Shown piece by piece: positions 1-5,611 of a stretch of 15,652 bases of DNA; position 1 is the first letter of the stretch; every line of letters starts with the position of its first letter. Source of the stretch: an uncultured Treponema sp. (GTDB lineage Bacteria; Spirochaetota; Spirochaetia; Treponematales; Treponemataceae); NCBI GenBank assembly GCA_947176045.1, contig CAMWPF010000011.1, forward strand, positions 1 through 15,652, given 5' to 3'. The notes beneath the pieces are model-generated. The model was not told the DNA's origin. It was given only the letters and a program-made list of their open reading frames with translations, and did no database searches. Position numbers and translations under genes: made by a program.

Positions 1-1
1 G

Positions 2-64
2 GTAAAAAGGTTTCTGTATGTCCCGTTAGATACGGAGGCCGCTTTCATATCAGATTATCCATGA
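2..64 (+). other. Possible 3' tail of an upstream CDS (partial)
   Basis: An open frame enters from the left edge and ends at a TGA (62-64), 12 bases before the L21 start. It encodes about 20 residues (VKRFLYVPLD...). A second frame from base 1 is also open and would run into rplU, ending at 91-93. With so few codons I cannot tell which frame, if either, is translated. The stretch could instead be the 5' leader of the ribosomal protein operon. Confidence 0.25.
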
Positions 65-76
65 TAGGGGTGTTTT

Positions 77-391
77 ATGTACGCACTTGTTGAATATAAG
101 GGCAAGCAGTATAAGGCTGAAAAAGGCGCTGTTATTACGGTTGACAAGCTGGACGCTGAAAAAGGCTCGAGGATTGATATTGATTCCGTCCTGCTTGTCA
201 GCGACGGCGAGAAGGTGTCTGTCGGCGCGCCGTATGTGAAGGGGGCGAAAGTGCAGGTTGTCGTAGAGGATTCCTTCCGCGACAAGAAGGTCATCGTCTT
301 CAAGTACAAGTCCAAGAAGGATTACCACCGGACGATCGGACACCGCCAGCATTATACAAATGTCCGCGTTGAGGAGATCGTCGTCGCATAA
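77..391 (+). CDS. rplU: 50S ribosomal protein L21
   Basis: This 104-residue protein is the usual length for bL21, which binds 23S rRNA in the large subunit. It begins MYALVEYKGKQYKAEKG and ends with the family's C-terminal signature, seen here as YHRTIGHRQHYTNVRVEEI. A purine-rich AGGGG (66-70) sits 6 bases before the ATG. The stop TAA shares its last A with the ATG of the next gene (TAATG, 389-393), which suggests translational coupling. L21, a Prp-like protein and L27 in this order is a widely conserved ribosomal cluster. No operon promoter is recognisable in the 76 bases available upstream. Confidence 0.97.
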   Translation: MYALVEYKGKQYKAEKGAVITVDKLDAEKGSRIDIDSVLLVSDGEKVSVGAPYVKGAKVQVVVEDSFRDKKVIVFKYKSKKDYHRTIGHRQHYTNVRVEEIVVA

Positions 392-729
392 TGATTTCTG
401 TGCGGCTTGTGCGGGAGGCGGACGGTGCGTTCGTTTCCTGTACGGCGGACGGACATTCCGGGTATGCGGAGCCGGGGTCCGACATCGTGTGCAGCGCGGT
501 TTCCGTCCTGATCAGAACGGCGGCGCGCGTCCTTTCGGAGATGGAAGGGGTAGAGCTTGGTTCCAACACAGGCGGGCGAGGACACGCGGATTTTTTTGTC
601 AAGACGGCAGGATGCGCCTTGGAGGCGAAGCGGTGCTTGGTATTTGCCGGAAGGTTTCTGGCGGCGGGATTAGATTCCATCGCAAAGGAATTTCCTAAGC
701 ATCTTGAATTGCTGAATCAAACAGTTTGA
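391..729 (+). CDS. prp: Ribosomal-processing cysteine protease Prp family protein (YsxB/DUF464)
   Basis: This 112-residue protein has the Prp-family active-site pattern: Gly21-His22 followed twelve residues later by Cys34 (DGHSGYAEPGSDIVCSAVS). The spacing agrees with the His/Cys dyad known from Staphylococcus Prp. In Firmicutes Prp removes an N-terminal leader from L27 before ribosome assembly, and its gene sits between rplU and rpmA as here. The start overlaps the rplU stop by one base, so translation is probably coupled. The odd point is the partner: the L27 encoded 12 bases downstream has no leader to remove. Both catalytic residues are present, so I expect an active cysteine peptidase whose substrate is uncertain, or one kept for a ribosome-related role other than leader removal. 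Confidence 0.9.
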   Translation: MISVRLVREADGAFVSCTADGHSGYAEPGSDIVCSAVSVLIRTAARVLSEMEGVELGSNTGGRGHADFFVKTAGCALEAKRCLVFAGRFLAAGLDSIAKEFPKHLELLNQTV

Positions 730-741
730 TAGGAGTATAAT

Positions 742-999
742 ATGGGAAGAACGAGAGGCGGTAGCGGCGCAAAGAACGGTCGTGATTCCAACCCGAAGAA
801 TCTGGGAGTCAAAAGGTACGGCGGAGAGCTGGTGACAGCCGGATCAATCCTTGTGAAGCAGCGCGGCACAAAATTCTATCCCGGCGACAATGTGCGCAGG
901 GCGGGTGACGACAGTTTGTTTGCGACTGCGGACGGAACGGTCGTGTATCATGAGCGCATGAACAGAAAGTATATTTCCATTGCGCCGGTACAAGCGTAA
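742..999 (+). CDS. rpmA: 50S ribosomal protein L27
   Basis: This 85-residue bL27 has a tail that reaches the peptidyl-transferase centre. The sequence starts MGRTRGGSGAKNGRDSNPK and continues LGVKRYGGE, GSILVKQRGTKF and NRKYISI, all family signatures. A ribosome binding site TAGGAG (730-735) lies 6 bases before the ATG. The start is secure because an in-frame TAG at 730-732 excludes any longer N-terminus. The mature-type start resembles E. coli L27 and not the leader-bearing L27 of Firmicutes, although a Prp gene lies directly upstream. A terminator follows at 1026-1063, closing the L21-Prp-L27 transcription unit. Confidence 0.97.
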   Translation: MGRTRGGSGAKNGRDSNPKNLGVKRYGGELVTAGSILVKQRGTKFYPGDNVRRAGDDSLFATADGTVVYHERMNRKYISIAPVQA

Positions 1000-1025
1000 C
1001 GAGGATTTTTCTTCTGGATATGAAA

Positions 1026-1063
1026 CTGCCCGGTTCGGATCTTTCGTGCCGGGTATTTTTTTT
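1026..1063 (+). terminator. Rho-independent terminator after rpmA
   Basis: A GC stem CCCGG (1029-1033) pairs with CCGGG (1049-1053), extended by flanking pairs on both sides, and is followed by TA and a run of eight T (1056-1063). It lies between rpmA and obg, so the L21-Prp-L27 unit probably ends here while some read-through or an unseen promoter feeds obg. Confidence 0.8.
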
Positions 1064-1092
1064 GCTTCCTTTCCGACAGCGACGAGGTTTTT

Positions 1093-2199
1093 ATGATACA
1101 GTTTGCCGATGAAGCGGTCATCGAAGTGCATTCCGGCAAGGGCGGCAACGGCTGCATCGCGTTCCGCCGGGAAAAATACATTCCCCATGGCGGGCCGAAC
1201 GGCGGCGACGGCGGCAAGGGCGGCGATGTCATATTCTGCGTCAAGCGCAATATGCGGACGCTTTCCCGGCTGCGGCACCGGCGGGTCTTTAAGGCGAAGA
1301 ACGGCGGCGACGGCATGGGATGGAACAAATTCGGCAGGGACGGAGAGGACGTCGTCATCTGCGTCCCTCCGGGAACGACAATCCGCGACTACGAGACGGG
1401 CGAGCTGATCCATGATTTTACGAACGAATCGGAGGATGAGCGGATCGTCCTGCTGGAAGGCGGCAAGGGCGGCTGGGGAAACGTGCATTTCAAGTCGTCG
1501 ACGAACCAGGCGCCTCGGTATGCGCATGCCGGAACGCCCGGCGAAATGCGCACGCTCCGGCTCGAACTGAGCGTCATGGCGGACGTAGGGCTTGTCGGAT
1601 TTCCGAACGCCGGAAAGTCGTCGCTGCTTACGGCGTTCACAAACGCCCGTCCGAAGATCGCGCCGTATCCGTTTACGACGAAGATTCCGAATCTGGGCGT
1701 CCTCCGCGTGGATGACGAGCAGGACATCATCATTGCGGACATTCCGGGAATCATCGAAGGCGCTTCGGAAGGAGTGGGGCTTGGATTTGATTTCTTGAAG
1801 CATATTTCCAGGACGGCGTGCCTTTTGTTCATGATCGACTGTTCTGACGAGTCATACCGTTCGGCGTACGGAACGCTTTGTGCGGAGCTTGCGTCCTATT
1901 CTGCGGCCCTGATGGAAAAGCCGCGCATCGTCCTCTGCAACAAAATCGACGTGGAGGGCGCGGAGCGGAATGCGGCGGATGTTGTTGAGGAAATCCGCCG
2001 GACTGAGCCGGACACTGTTGTCATCCCCGTTTCCGTTCAGAACCGCATCGGCATGGAGGACGCCCGGCGCGCCATTGTCGCCCTTGTGAATGGATGCGGG
2101 GACGGTTCTGGAATTTCCGCACAGCCGTGTTCAGACTTCCTCAAGACCCGTTCGGTGGACGAGGATAGGGAAGTCCAGTATCCGGGCAGCGAGCAATGA
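1093..2199 (+). CDS. obgE: Obg/CgtA family GTPase
   Basis: This 368-residue GTPase is involved in 50S subunit maturation and stress signalling. The N-terminal 160 residues form the glycine-rich Obg fold (HSGKGGNG, GGPNGGDGGKGGD, EGGKGGWGN). The G domain follows with P-loop GFPNAGKS (169-176), switch I region PFTTKIPNLG (193-202), DIPG (216-219), NKID (283-286) and SVQ (314-316) where SA-x is usual. The tail after residue 340 is short and lacks the OCT domain of Bacillus Obg. GAGG (1084-1087) is the ribosome binding site. The stop overlaps the nadD start (ATGA, 2196-2199), so translation of the two is probably coupled. Confidence 0.96.
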   Translation: MIQFADEAVIEVHSGKGGNGCIAFRREKYIPHGGPNGGDGGKGGDVIFCVKRNMRTLSRLRHRRVFKAKNGGDGMGWNKFGRDGEDVVICVPPGTTIRDYETGELIHDFTNESEDERIVLLEGGKGGWGNVHFKSSTNQAPRYAHAGTPGEMRTLRLELSVMADVGLVGFPNAGKSSLLTAFTNARPKIAPYPFTTKIPNLGVLRVDDEQDIIIADIPGIIEGASEGVGLGFDFLKHISRTACLLFMIDCSDESYRSAYGTLCAELASYSAALMEKPRIVLCNKIDVEGAERNAADVVEEIRRTEPDTVVIPVSVQNRIGMEDARRAIVALVNGCGDGSGISAQPCSDFLKTRSVDEDREVQYPGSEQ

Positions 2200-2876
2200 G
2201 GATCGCGATTTTGGGCGGAAGCTTCAATCCGCTGCACATCGGGCATTGCATGCTTGCCGACACGGTGGCGCAGGAATTGGGCTATGACCGGGTTCTGTTC
2301 GTTCCGGCGTTCATCCCGCCGCACAAAGAAATGAGGGGCGCTGTTCCTGCGGCGGATCGGCTTGCCATGATCGAACGCTTTTGCGCGGACAGCCGGGACG
2401 GCGGCGGGCCGCGCTTTTTTGCGGAGGACTGCGAAATCAGGCGCGGCGGCGTTTCGTATACGCTGGACACGTTGCAGTATATACTCGGAGCGTATGCTTC
2501 GGAGCTGGACGGAAAGCCCGGCCTCGTCATGGGGCAGGAGGTTGCGGCGCAGTTCGGGAAGTGGCATTGCGCTGCCGAAGTGGCGGCGGCGGCGGACTTG
2601 ATCCTTGCGCGGCGGCACCCTGATGCGAACAGGATTGCGGTCGCAGGATTTGAAAACCGTCCGGCTGAAGGGTATGCGGATGATTTTGCGGACGGCGGAC
2701 TTGGATGCGGCTTCGCGTGGCCGCATCGGATGCTGGAAAATCCCGTCCTTCCCGTCTCTTCGACGGAAATCCGCGCGCGGATAGCGCAGGGGAAAAGCTG
2801 GCGCTACCTTGTTCCTGACGCTGTTTTCCGATATATTAGGGAGCGTCATTTTTATGAATGCGCGGAGGGATGGTGA
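2196..2876 (+). CDS. nadD: Nicotinate-nucleotide adenylyltransferase
   Basis: NadD transfers AMP to nicotinate mononucleotide, the penultimate step of NAD synthesis. The 226-residue protein shows the nucleotidyltransferase motif GGSFNPLHIGH (7-17), PPHK (41-44), SYTLDTL (87-93) and the C-terminal PVSSTEIR (186-193) with a final YIRERHFY. The segment that is usually GxD...W reads GQEVAAQFGKW (113-123), so a conserved Asp is replaced by Glu at 115. This may be a lineage variant. The ATG overlaps the obg stop by four bases. The 3' end contains the GGAGG that serves the following gene. Obg, NadD, YqeK and RsfS genes are often neighbours in other bacteria. Confidence 0.95.
   Translation: MRIAILGGSFNPLHIGHCMLADTVAQELGYDRVLFVPAFIPPHKEMRGAVPAADRLAMIERFCADSRDGGGPRFFAEDCEIRRGGVSYTLDTLQYILGAYASELDGKPGLVMGQEVAAQFGKWHCAAEVAAAADLILARRHPDANRIAVAGFENRPAEGYADDFADGGLGCGFAWPHRMLENPVLPVSSTEIRARIAQGKSWRYLVPDAVFRYIRERHFYECAEGW
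2864..2868 (+). promoter_or_regulatory. Ribosome binding site deciding the yqeK start
   Basis: GGAGG lies inside the last codons of nadD, seven bases before the ATG at 2876. It is too close to the in-frame ATG at 2870 and lies after the one at 2858, so it favours 2876 as the true start. That ATG also overlaps the nadD TGA (TGATG). Confidence 0.7.
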
Positions 2877-3463
2877 TGGCGCCTCATGCGGACAGGCGGA
2901 ACATTCTGCGGCTGGCTGAAAAAGTCCGCCGGCATGCGAAGGAGTCGGTTTCAAAATCGCGCTACAGGCATTCCGTCCGGACGGCGGAAACGGCGGTCCG
3001 CCTGTGCCTGAGGTACGGCTTGGACGAGGATTCCGGGTATCTTGCAGGCATCGCCCATGATATGTGCAAGGATTGGAGCGCTCCGCTGCTTTTGAAGGCC
3101 GCCGCTCAGGACGGAGCGCCCATTTCTTCGCTGGAGTGGGAGGAGCCTGCGTTCCTGCACGGACGCGCGGCGGCGGTTTTGCTGCGGACGAAGTTCGGCG
3201 TGGACGACGAGGATGTCATTGAAGCGGTCGCGGTGCACACGTTCGGAAGGATCGGCATGTGTCCGCTTGCAAAGGCGGTGTACATTGCGGATAAAATTGA
3301 GCCGGGACGGGATTGCAGTTCGGAGTCCGCGCTGACCCGGCTTTTGGAGCTGGATTTGGACGGACTTTTGAAGAAAATCCTTTCAGACGGCATCTGTTTT
3401 TTGAAGGAAAAGGGGAAGGCGGTGGCTCCAGAATCAGAACAGCTTCTGGAATCGCTTCGCTGA
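2876..3463 (+). CDS. yqeK: HD-domain phosphohydrolase, YqeK family (probable diadenosine tetraphosphatase)
   Basis: The 195-residue protein has a complete HD-domain metal site: His32 (YRHSVRTAE), His61-Asp62 (GIAHDMCKD), His95 (FLHGRAAA), His121 (AVAVHTFGR) and Asp139 (YIADKIEPGR). This arrangement, and the position directly after nadD, fits YqeK, which in characterised members hydrolyses Ap4A symmetrically to ADP. The reaction is inferred from family, not shown here. I start at 2876 because of the spacing from GGAGG and the TGATG overlap with nadD. Upstream in-frame ATGs at 2858 and 2870 would add only MRGGMV. The next gene starts 9 bases after its stop. Confidence 0.88.
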   Translation: MAPHADRRNILRLAEKVRRHAKESVSKSRYRHSVRTAETAVRLCLRYGLDEDSGYLAGIAHDMCKDWSAPLLLKAAAQDGAPISSLEWEEPAFLHGRAAAVLLRTKFGVDDEDVIEAVAVHTFGRIGMCPLAKAVYIADKIEPGRDCSSESALTRLLELDLDGLLKKILSDGICFLKEKGKAVAPESEQLLESLR

Positions 3464-3472
3464 AGGAGTGGT

Positions 3473-4693
3473 ATGCAAAGGCGCCGTTTGAGGGACGAGC
3501 AGAAAGGGATTCTGCTTCTGGCATCGATGTTCGCAATTGTTGTGGCAGCAGTCGTTTATTTTTCCATCCTGTTCCGTACTGACACTGTCTCCGAACTGAT
3601 TTCGGAGGACAACATCATGCGCGTCCTTTTTGTTGTTGACGACGGGGATCAGAACGCTCTTTTTTCTGCCGTCCTGATTTATTATCCGGTCTCTAAAAAG
3701 GCGGCGGTCGTCAATATTCCGGGAAATACCGCCGGCATTTATCAAAGCATCGGGCGGGTCGACAGGATTGATACAATTTATCGGGAGAAGGGGCTGGAGA
3801 CGTACAAAAGCGATGTCGAAAGCCTTGTCGGCGTTACGATTCCGTTTTCGATAGTCGTTCATTTCGCCGACTTTGTCCGCCTCGTCGATATGCTGGGCGG
3901 AATGCGGGTGTTCATCGCGGCGCCGGTCGATGTGGTTTCGGAGGAAGGCGAGCGCTGGCTCCTGCCGTCGGGCGCGGTGACGTTGGACGGCGACAAGGCC
4001 GCCATGTACCTGCGGTACCGGCTGCCGGAGGAAGGCGACGCCGATGTTCAAGAACGCTACCGGAAGGCGGCTGTCGGATTTTTTACGATGCTCCATGAGC
4101 GGCGCAGCTTCATTTTCGGAAAAAGCCGGAATTTCCTGCCGTTCTACAAGCGGATGTCCTTCAACCTGTCGGACTTTGACGATTCGTTTGAGCTGATGTC
4201 GCTGCTTTCCGATGTGGATTCCGATACCATCATCGAACAGTCTGTCATGGGCAGCGTCAGGATCATGGACGGTCAGCCGCTGCTGTTTCCTCGGGAGAAC
4301 GGCGCGTTCATCAAGGATGCGGTCAAGCAGAGTACGGGGATGCTCCTTTCCAACAGCGGGACGGAGGCGAGCCGCATCTATGTTCTGGAAATTCAAAACG
4401 GCACGACGGTGCAGGGGCTTGCCCACAACACGTCGATTATTTTCCAAGGGGCGAGCTATGACGTTTTGAGCGCCGTCAATGCGGATTCAAATGATTACGA
4501 GGAGACGGTGATTATCGACCATATTGGAAATGCGGAGGTGGCGGGCATGATAGGTTCGTTCATCCATTGCGACAACATCATCGAAGATACGGTCGATGTT
4601 GAGGATGGGGAAGTGTACGCAAGCGCGGACGTTGACTTTACAATCATTCTTGGAAAGGATTTTGACGGAAGGTATGTCCGCGCTTCCCGATAG
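3473..4693 (+). CDS. Membrane-anchored LytR-CpsA-Psr (LCP) family protein with LytR_C domain, divergent active site
   Basis: This 406-residue protein has a short basic cytoplasmic N-terminus (MQRRRLRDEQK), one membrane segment at about 12-34 and an exported remainder. Residues 48-215 resemble an LCP domain: DFVRLVDMLGGMRVFI (133-148), the region LDGDKAAMYLRYR (171-183) and QERYRKA (193-199). Residues 302-395 look like a LytR_C domain (VLEIQNGTTVQGLA...). LCP enzymes usually attach glycopolymers to peptidoglycan. Here the segment that normally reads like SIPRDT is NIPGNT (81-86), so a hallmark arginine is missing, and the first Asp/Arg-Ser-Asp region is also poorly kept. Enzymatic transferase activity is therefore doubtful. 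AAGGAG precedes the ATG by four bases. It lies between yqeK and rsfS, as in some Firmicutes-like clusters. Confidence 0.8.
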   Translation: MQRRRLRDEQKGILLLASMFAIVVAAVVYFSILFRTDTVSELISEDNIMRVLFVVDDGDQNALFSAVLIYYPVSKKAAVVNIPGNTAGIYQSIGRVDRIDTIYREKGLETYKSDVESLVGVTIPFSIVVHFADFVRLVDMLGGMRVFIAAPVDVVSEEGERWLLPSGAVTLDGDKAAMYLRYRLPEEGDADVQERYRKAAVGFFTMLHERRSFIFGKSRNFLPFYKRMSFNLSDFDDSFELMSLLSDVDSDTIIEQSVMGSVRIMDGQPLLFPRENGAFIKDAVKQSTGMLLSNSGTEASRIYVLEIQNGTTVQGLAHNTSIIFQGASYDVLSAVNADSNDYEETVIIDHIGNAEVAGMIGSFIHCDNIIEDTVDVEDGEVYASADVDFTIILGKDFDGRYVRASR

Positions 4694-4733
4694 GGACGGA
4701 ATGCTTTGGGACTGTGCGGCTTGCCGAAAACAA

Positions 4734-4740
4734 GAGGAGG
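4734..4740 (+). promoter_or_regulatory. Ribosome binding site deciding the rsfS start
   Basis: GAGGAGG stands five bases before the ATG at 4746. It supports this start over an in-frame upstream ATG at 4596, which lies inside the LCP gene. Confidence 0.8.
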
Positions 4741-4745
4741 AAGAA

Positions 4746-5120
4746 ATGCAGGAGCGCTCTTTGGAACAGAAGGCGGCAGATATTGCGGCGATTTTAGAGG
4801 AAGGAAAGGGACGAGATGTCGTCGTGCTGGATGTTTCGCAGCTGAACAGCTGGACTGACTATTTTGTGATTGCGACAGTCACCAGCTCCGCGCATTGGCA
4901 GGGGCTGTACCGGCAGGTGCAGGAATATGCGCAGGACGCCGGCTTGGAAATTCATAAGACGAACAGGAGATCTCCTTCCGGCGACGATTGGAATCTAATC
5001 GACCTCGGCCCGATTGTCGTGCACCTTATGTCGGAAAGCGCGAGGAGCTTTTACGATTTGGAGAAGCTGTGGCATTCGGGCAGGCTGCTTGAACGCTGCA
5101 ACTCGGCGGAACAGAAATAG
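4746..5120 (+). CDS. rsfS: Ribosomal silencing factor RsfS (Iojap/YbeB family)
   Basis: RsfS binds L14 on the 50S subunit and blocks subunit joining during starvation. The 124-residue product is normal in length and has the family core: SWTDYFVIATVTSSAH (35-50) and DWNLIDLGPIVVHLMSES (81-98), then RSFYDLEKLW (100-109). The start is set by the strong GAGGAGG and gives the expected N-terminus. A longer reading from 4596 would overlap the LCP gene by about 100 bases. The gene ends the biogenesis block. Its stop lies only three bases from the stop of the convergent acidic-protein gene, with no terminator hairpin between, so transcription probably runs antisense into its neighbour. Confidence 0.94.
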   Translation: MQERSLEQKAADIAAILEEGKGRDVVVLDVSQLNSWTDYFVIATVTSSAHWQGLYRQVQEYAQDAGLEIHKTNRRSPSGDDWNLIDLGPIVVHLMSESARSFYDLEKLWHSGRLLERCNSAEQK

Positions 5121-5123
5121 CGG

Positions 5124-5381
5124 CTACTCGTCCTCGTCGAAGAAGTCCTCTTCGTCGTCGACGAGATCGTCTCCGCTGTTGTACAGCAGATCGTATCCGT
5201 CTTCCGCTTCGACATCATCATACGGCTCGTCGATGTCGTAGTCGTCTTCAAACGCCTCCTCGTAGTTTTCCACATCATCGTCGAATTCATCCAAGTCCTC
5301 ATCGGGCTCGTCGTCGGCAAAGTCGTCGTCATATTCATCGTCGATTGACAAAGGCTCAAACAGTTCGTCTTCCAGAAACAT
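5124..5381 (-). CDS. Extremely acidic small protein of unknown function
   Basis: I do not recognise a family. The 85-residue product (MFLEDELFEPLSIDDEYDDD...) contains 47 Asp or Glu, several Tyr and Phe, and not a single Lys, Arg, His, Cys or Trp. It has no signal peptide and no membrane segment, and is probably disordered apart from a mildly hydrophobic N-terminus (MFLEDELFEPL). The start at 5381 has a good AGGAGA ribosome binding site four bases upstream, and a promoter sits about 45-70 bases upstream (5424-5452). Earlier in-frame starts would run back through that promoter. Such composition fits a nucleic-acid mimic, a chaperone for basic proteins or an acidic tail-like polymerase accessory. 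These are inferences only. It converges on rsfS with a 3-base gap. Low-complexity composition means coding status needs experimental support. Confidence 0.68.
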   Translation of the reverse strand: MFLEDELFEPLSIDDEYDDDFADDEPDEDLDEFDDDVENYEEAFEDDYDIDEPYDDVEAEDGYDLLYNSGDDLVDDEEDFFDEDE

Positions 5382-5423
5382 AGTGTCTCCTAACGTGAAT
5401 TTCGGGTAAACTCCAACGCGACA

Positions 5424-5452
5424 AGTGTAAATGAGAGCGATTTTTCCGTCAA
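5424..5452 (-). promoter_or_regulatory. Sigma70-type promoter for the acidic-protein gene
   Basis: Read on the minus strand, TTGACG (5452-5447) is separated by 17 bases from TACACT (5429-5424). The predicted start of transcription near 5417 leaves a leader of about 35 bases before the ATG at 5381, with an AGGAGA ribosome binding site in it. Confidence 0.65.
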
Positions 5453-5559
5453 CTGGTTTTTTCAGATTTCTCAGAGGACTGCGGAAAAATGAACCGCCTG
5501 ATGCGGACGCTGTTTTTGTCCGCGGTGCGTCGGGTGCAGGAGGCGGGTTCCGTTCCAAA

Positions 5560-5611
5560 GTATGTTGACATTACTGCTGAAATCAGTATAATTATTTTGC
5601 GTATGTTGACA
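5560..5611 (+). repeat. 11-bp direct repeat pair at the ispE promoter and start codon
   Basis: GTATGTTGACA occurs at 5560-5570 and again, identical, at 5601-5611, 41 bases apart. The first copy contains the -35 hexamer of the ispE promoter. The second contains the ispE ATG (5603-5605). This could be a local duplication or a paired binding site. Confidence 0.8.
5565..5592 (+). promoter_or_regulatory. Consensus sigma70-type promoter for ispE
   Basis: TTGACA (5565-5570) and TATAAT (5587-5592) match both consensus hexamers exactly, with a 16-base spacer. The expected transcription start (about 5598-5600) lies only 3-5 bases before the ispE ATG at 5603, so the messenger would have almost no leader. 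Confidence 0.85.

Noticed and set aside
1130..1240. Repeated GGCGGC-type units in the 5' part of obg
   Set aside because: They encode the conserved glycine-rich loops of the Obg domain and are not a DNA repeat element.
3434..4447. Minus-strand ORF of 337 codons opposite the LCP gene
   Set aside because: It is a shadow caused by GC-rich codon bias: no recognisable motifs and no convincing start signals. Similar shadows lie opposite obg (844-1803), the nadD/yqeK genes (2037-2954), the protease (11579-12385) and lepA (13516-14571).
4596..4745. Longer N-terminus for RsfS from an ATG at 4596
   Set aside because: It lies mostly inside the LCP gene, and the strong GAGGAGG at 4734-4740 points to 4746.
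5014..5241. Plus-strand Ser-rich ORF opposite the acidic-protein gene
   Set aside because: Its poly-Ser content is just the antisense reading of Asp/Glu codons. It overlaps rsfS and has no ribosome binding site.
5124..5370. CGTC/CTC-rich trinucleotide repetition as a tandem repeat or recombination site
   Set aside because: The repetition is irregular and fully explained by Asp and Glu codons on the minus strand.
5489..5602. In-frame N-terminal extension of ispE by 38 residues
   Set aside because: It crosses a consensus promoter, lacks a well-spaced ribosome binding site and adds residues not found in the IspE family.
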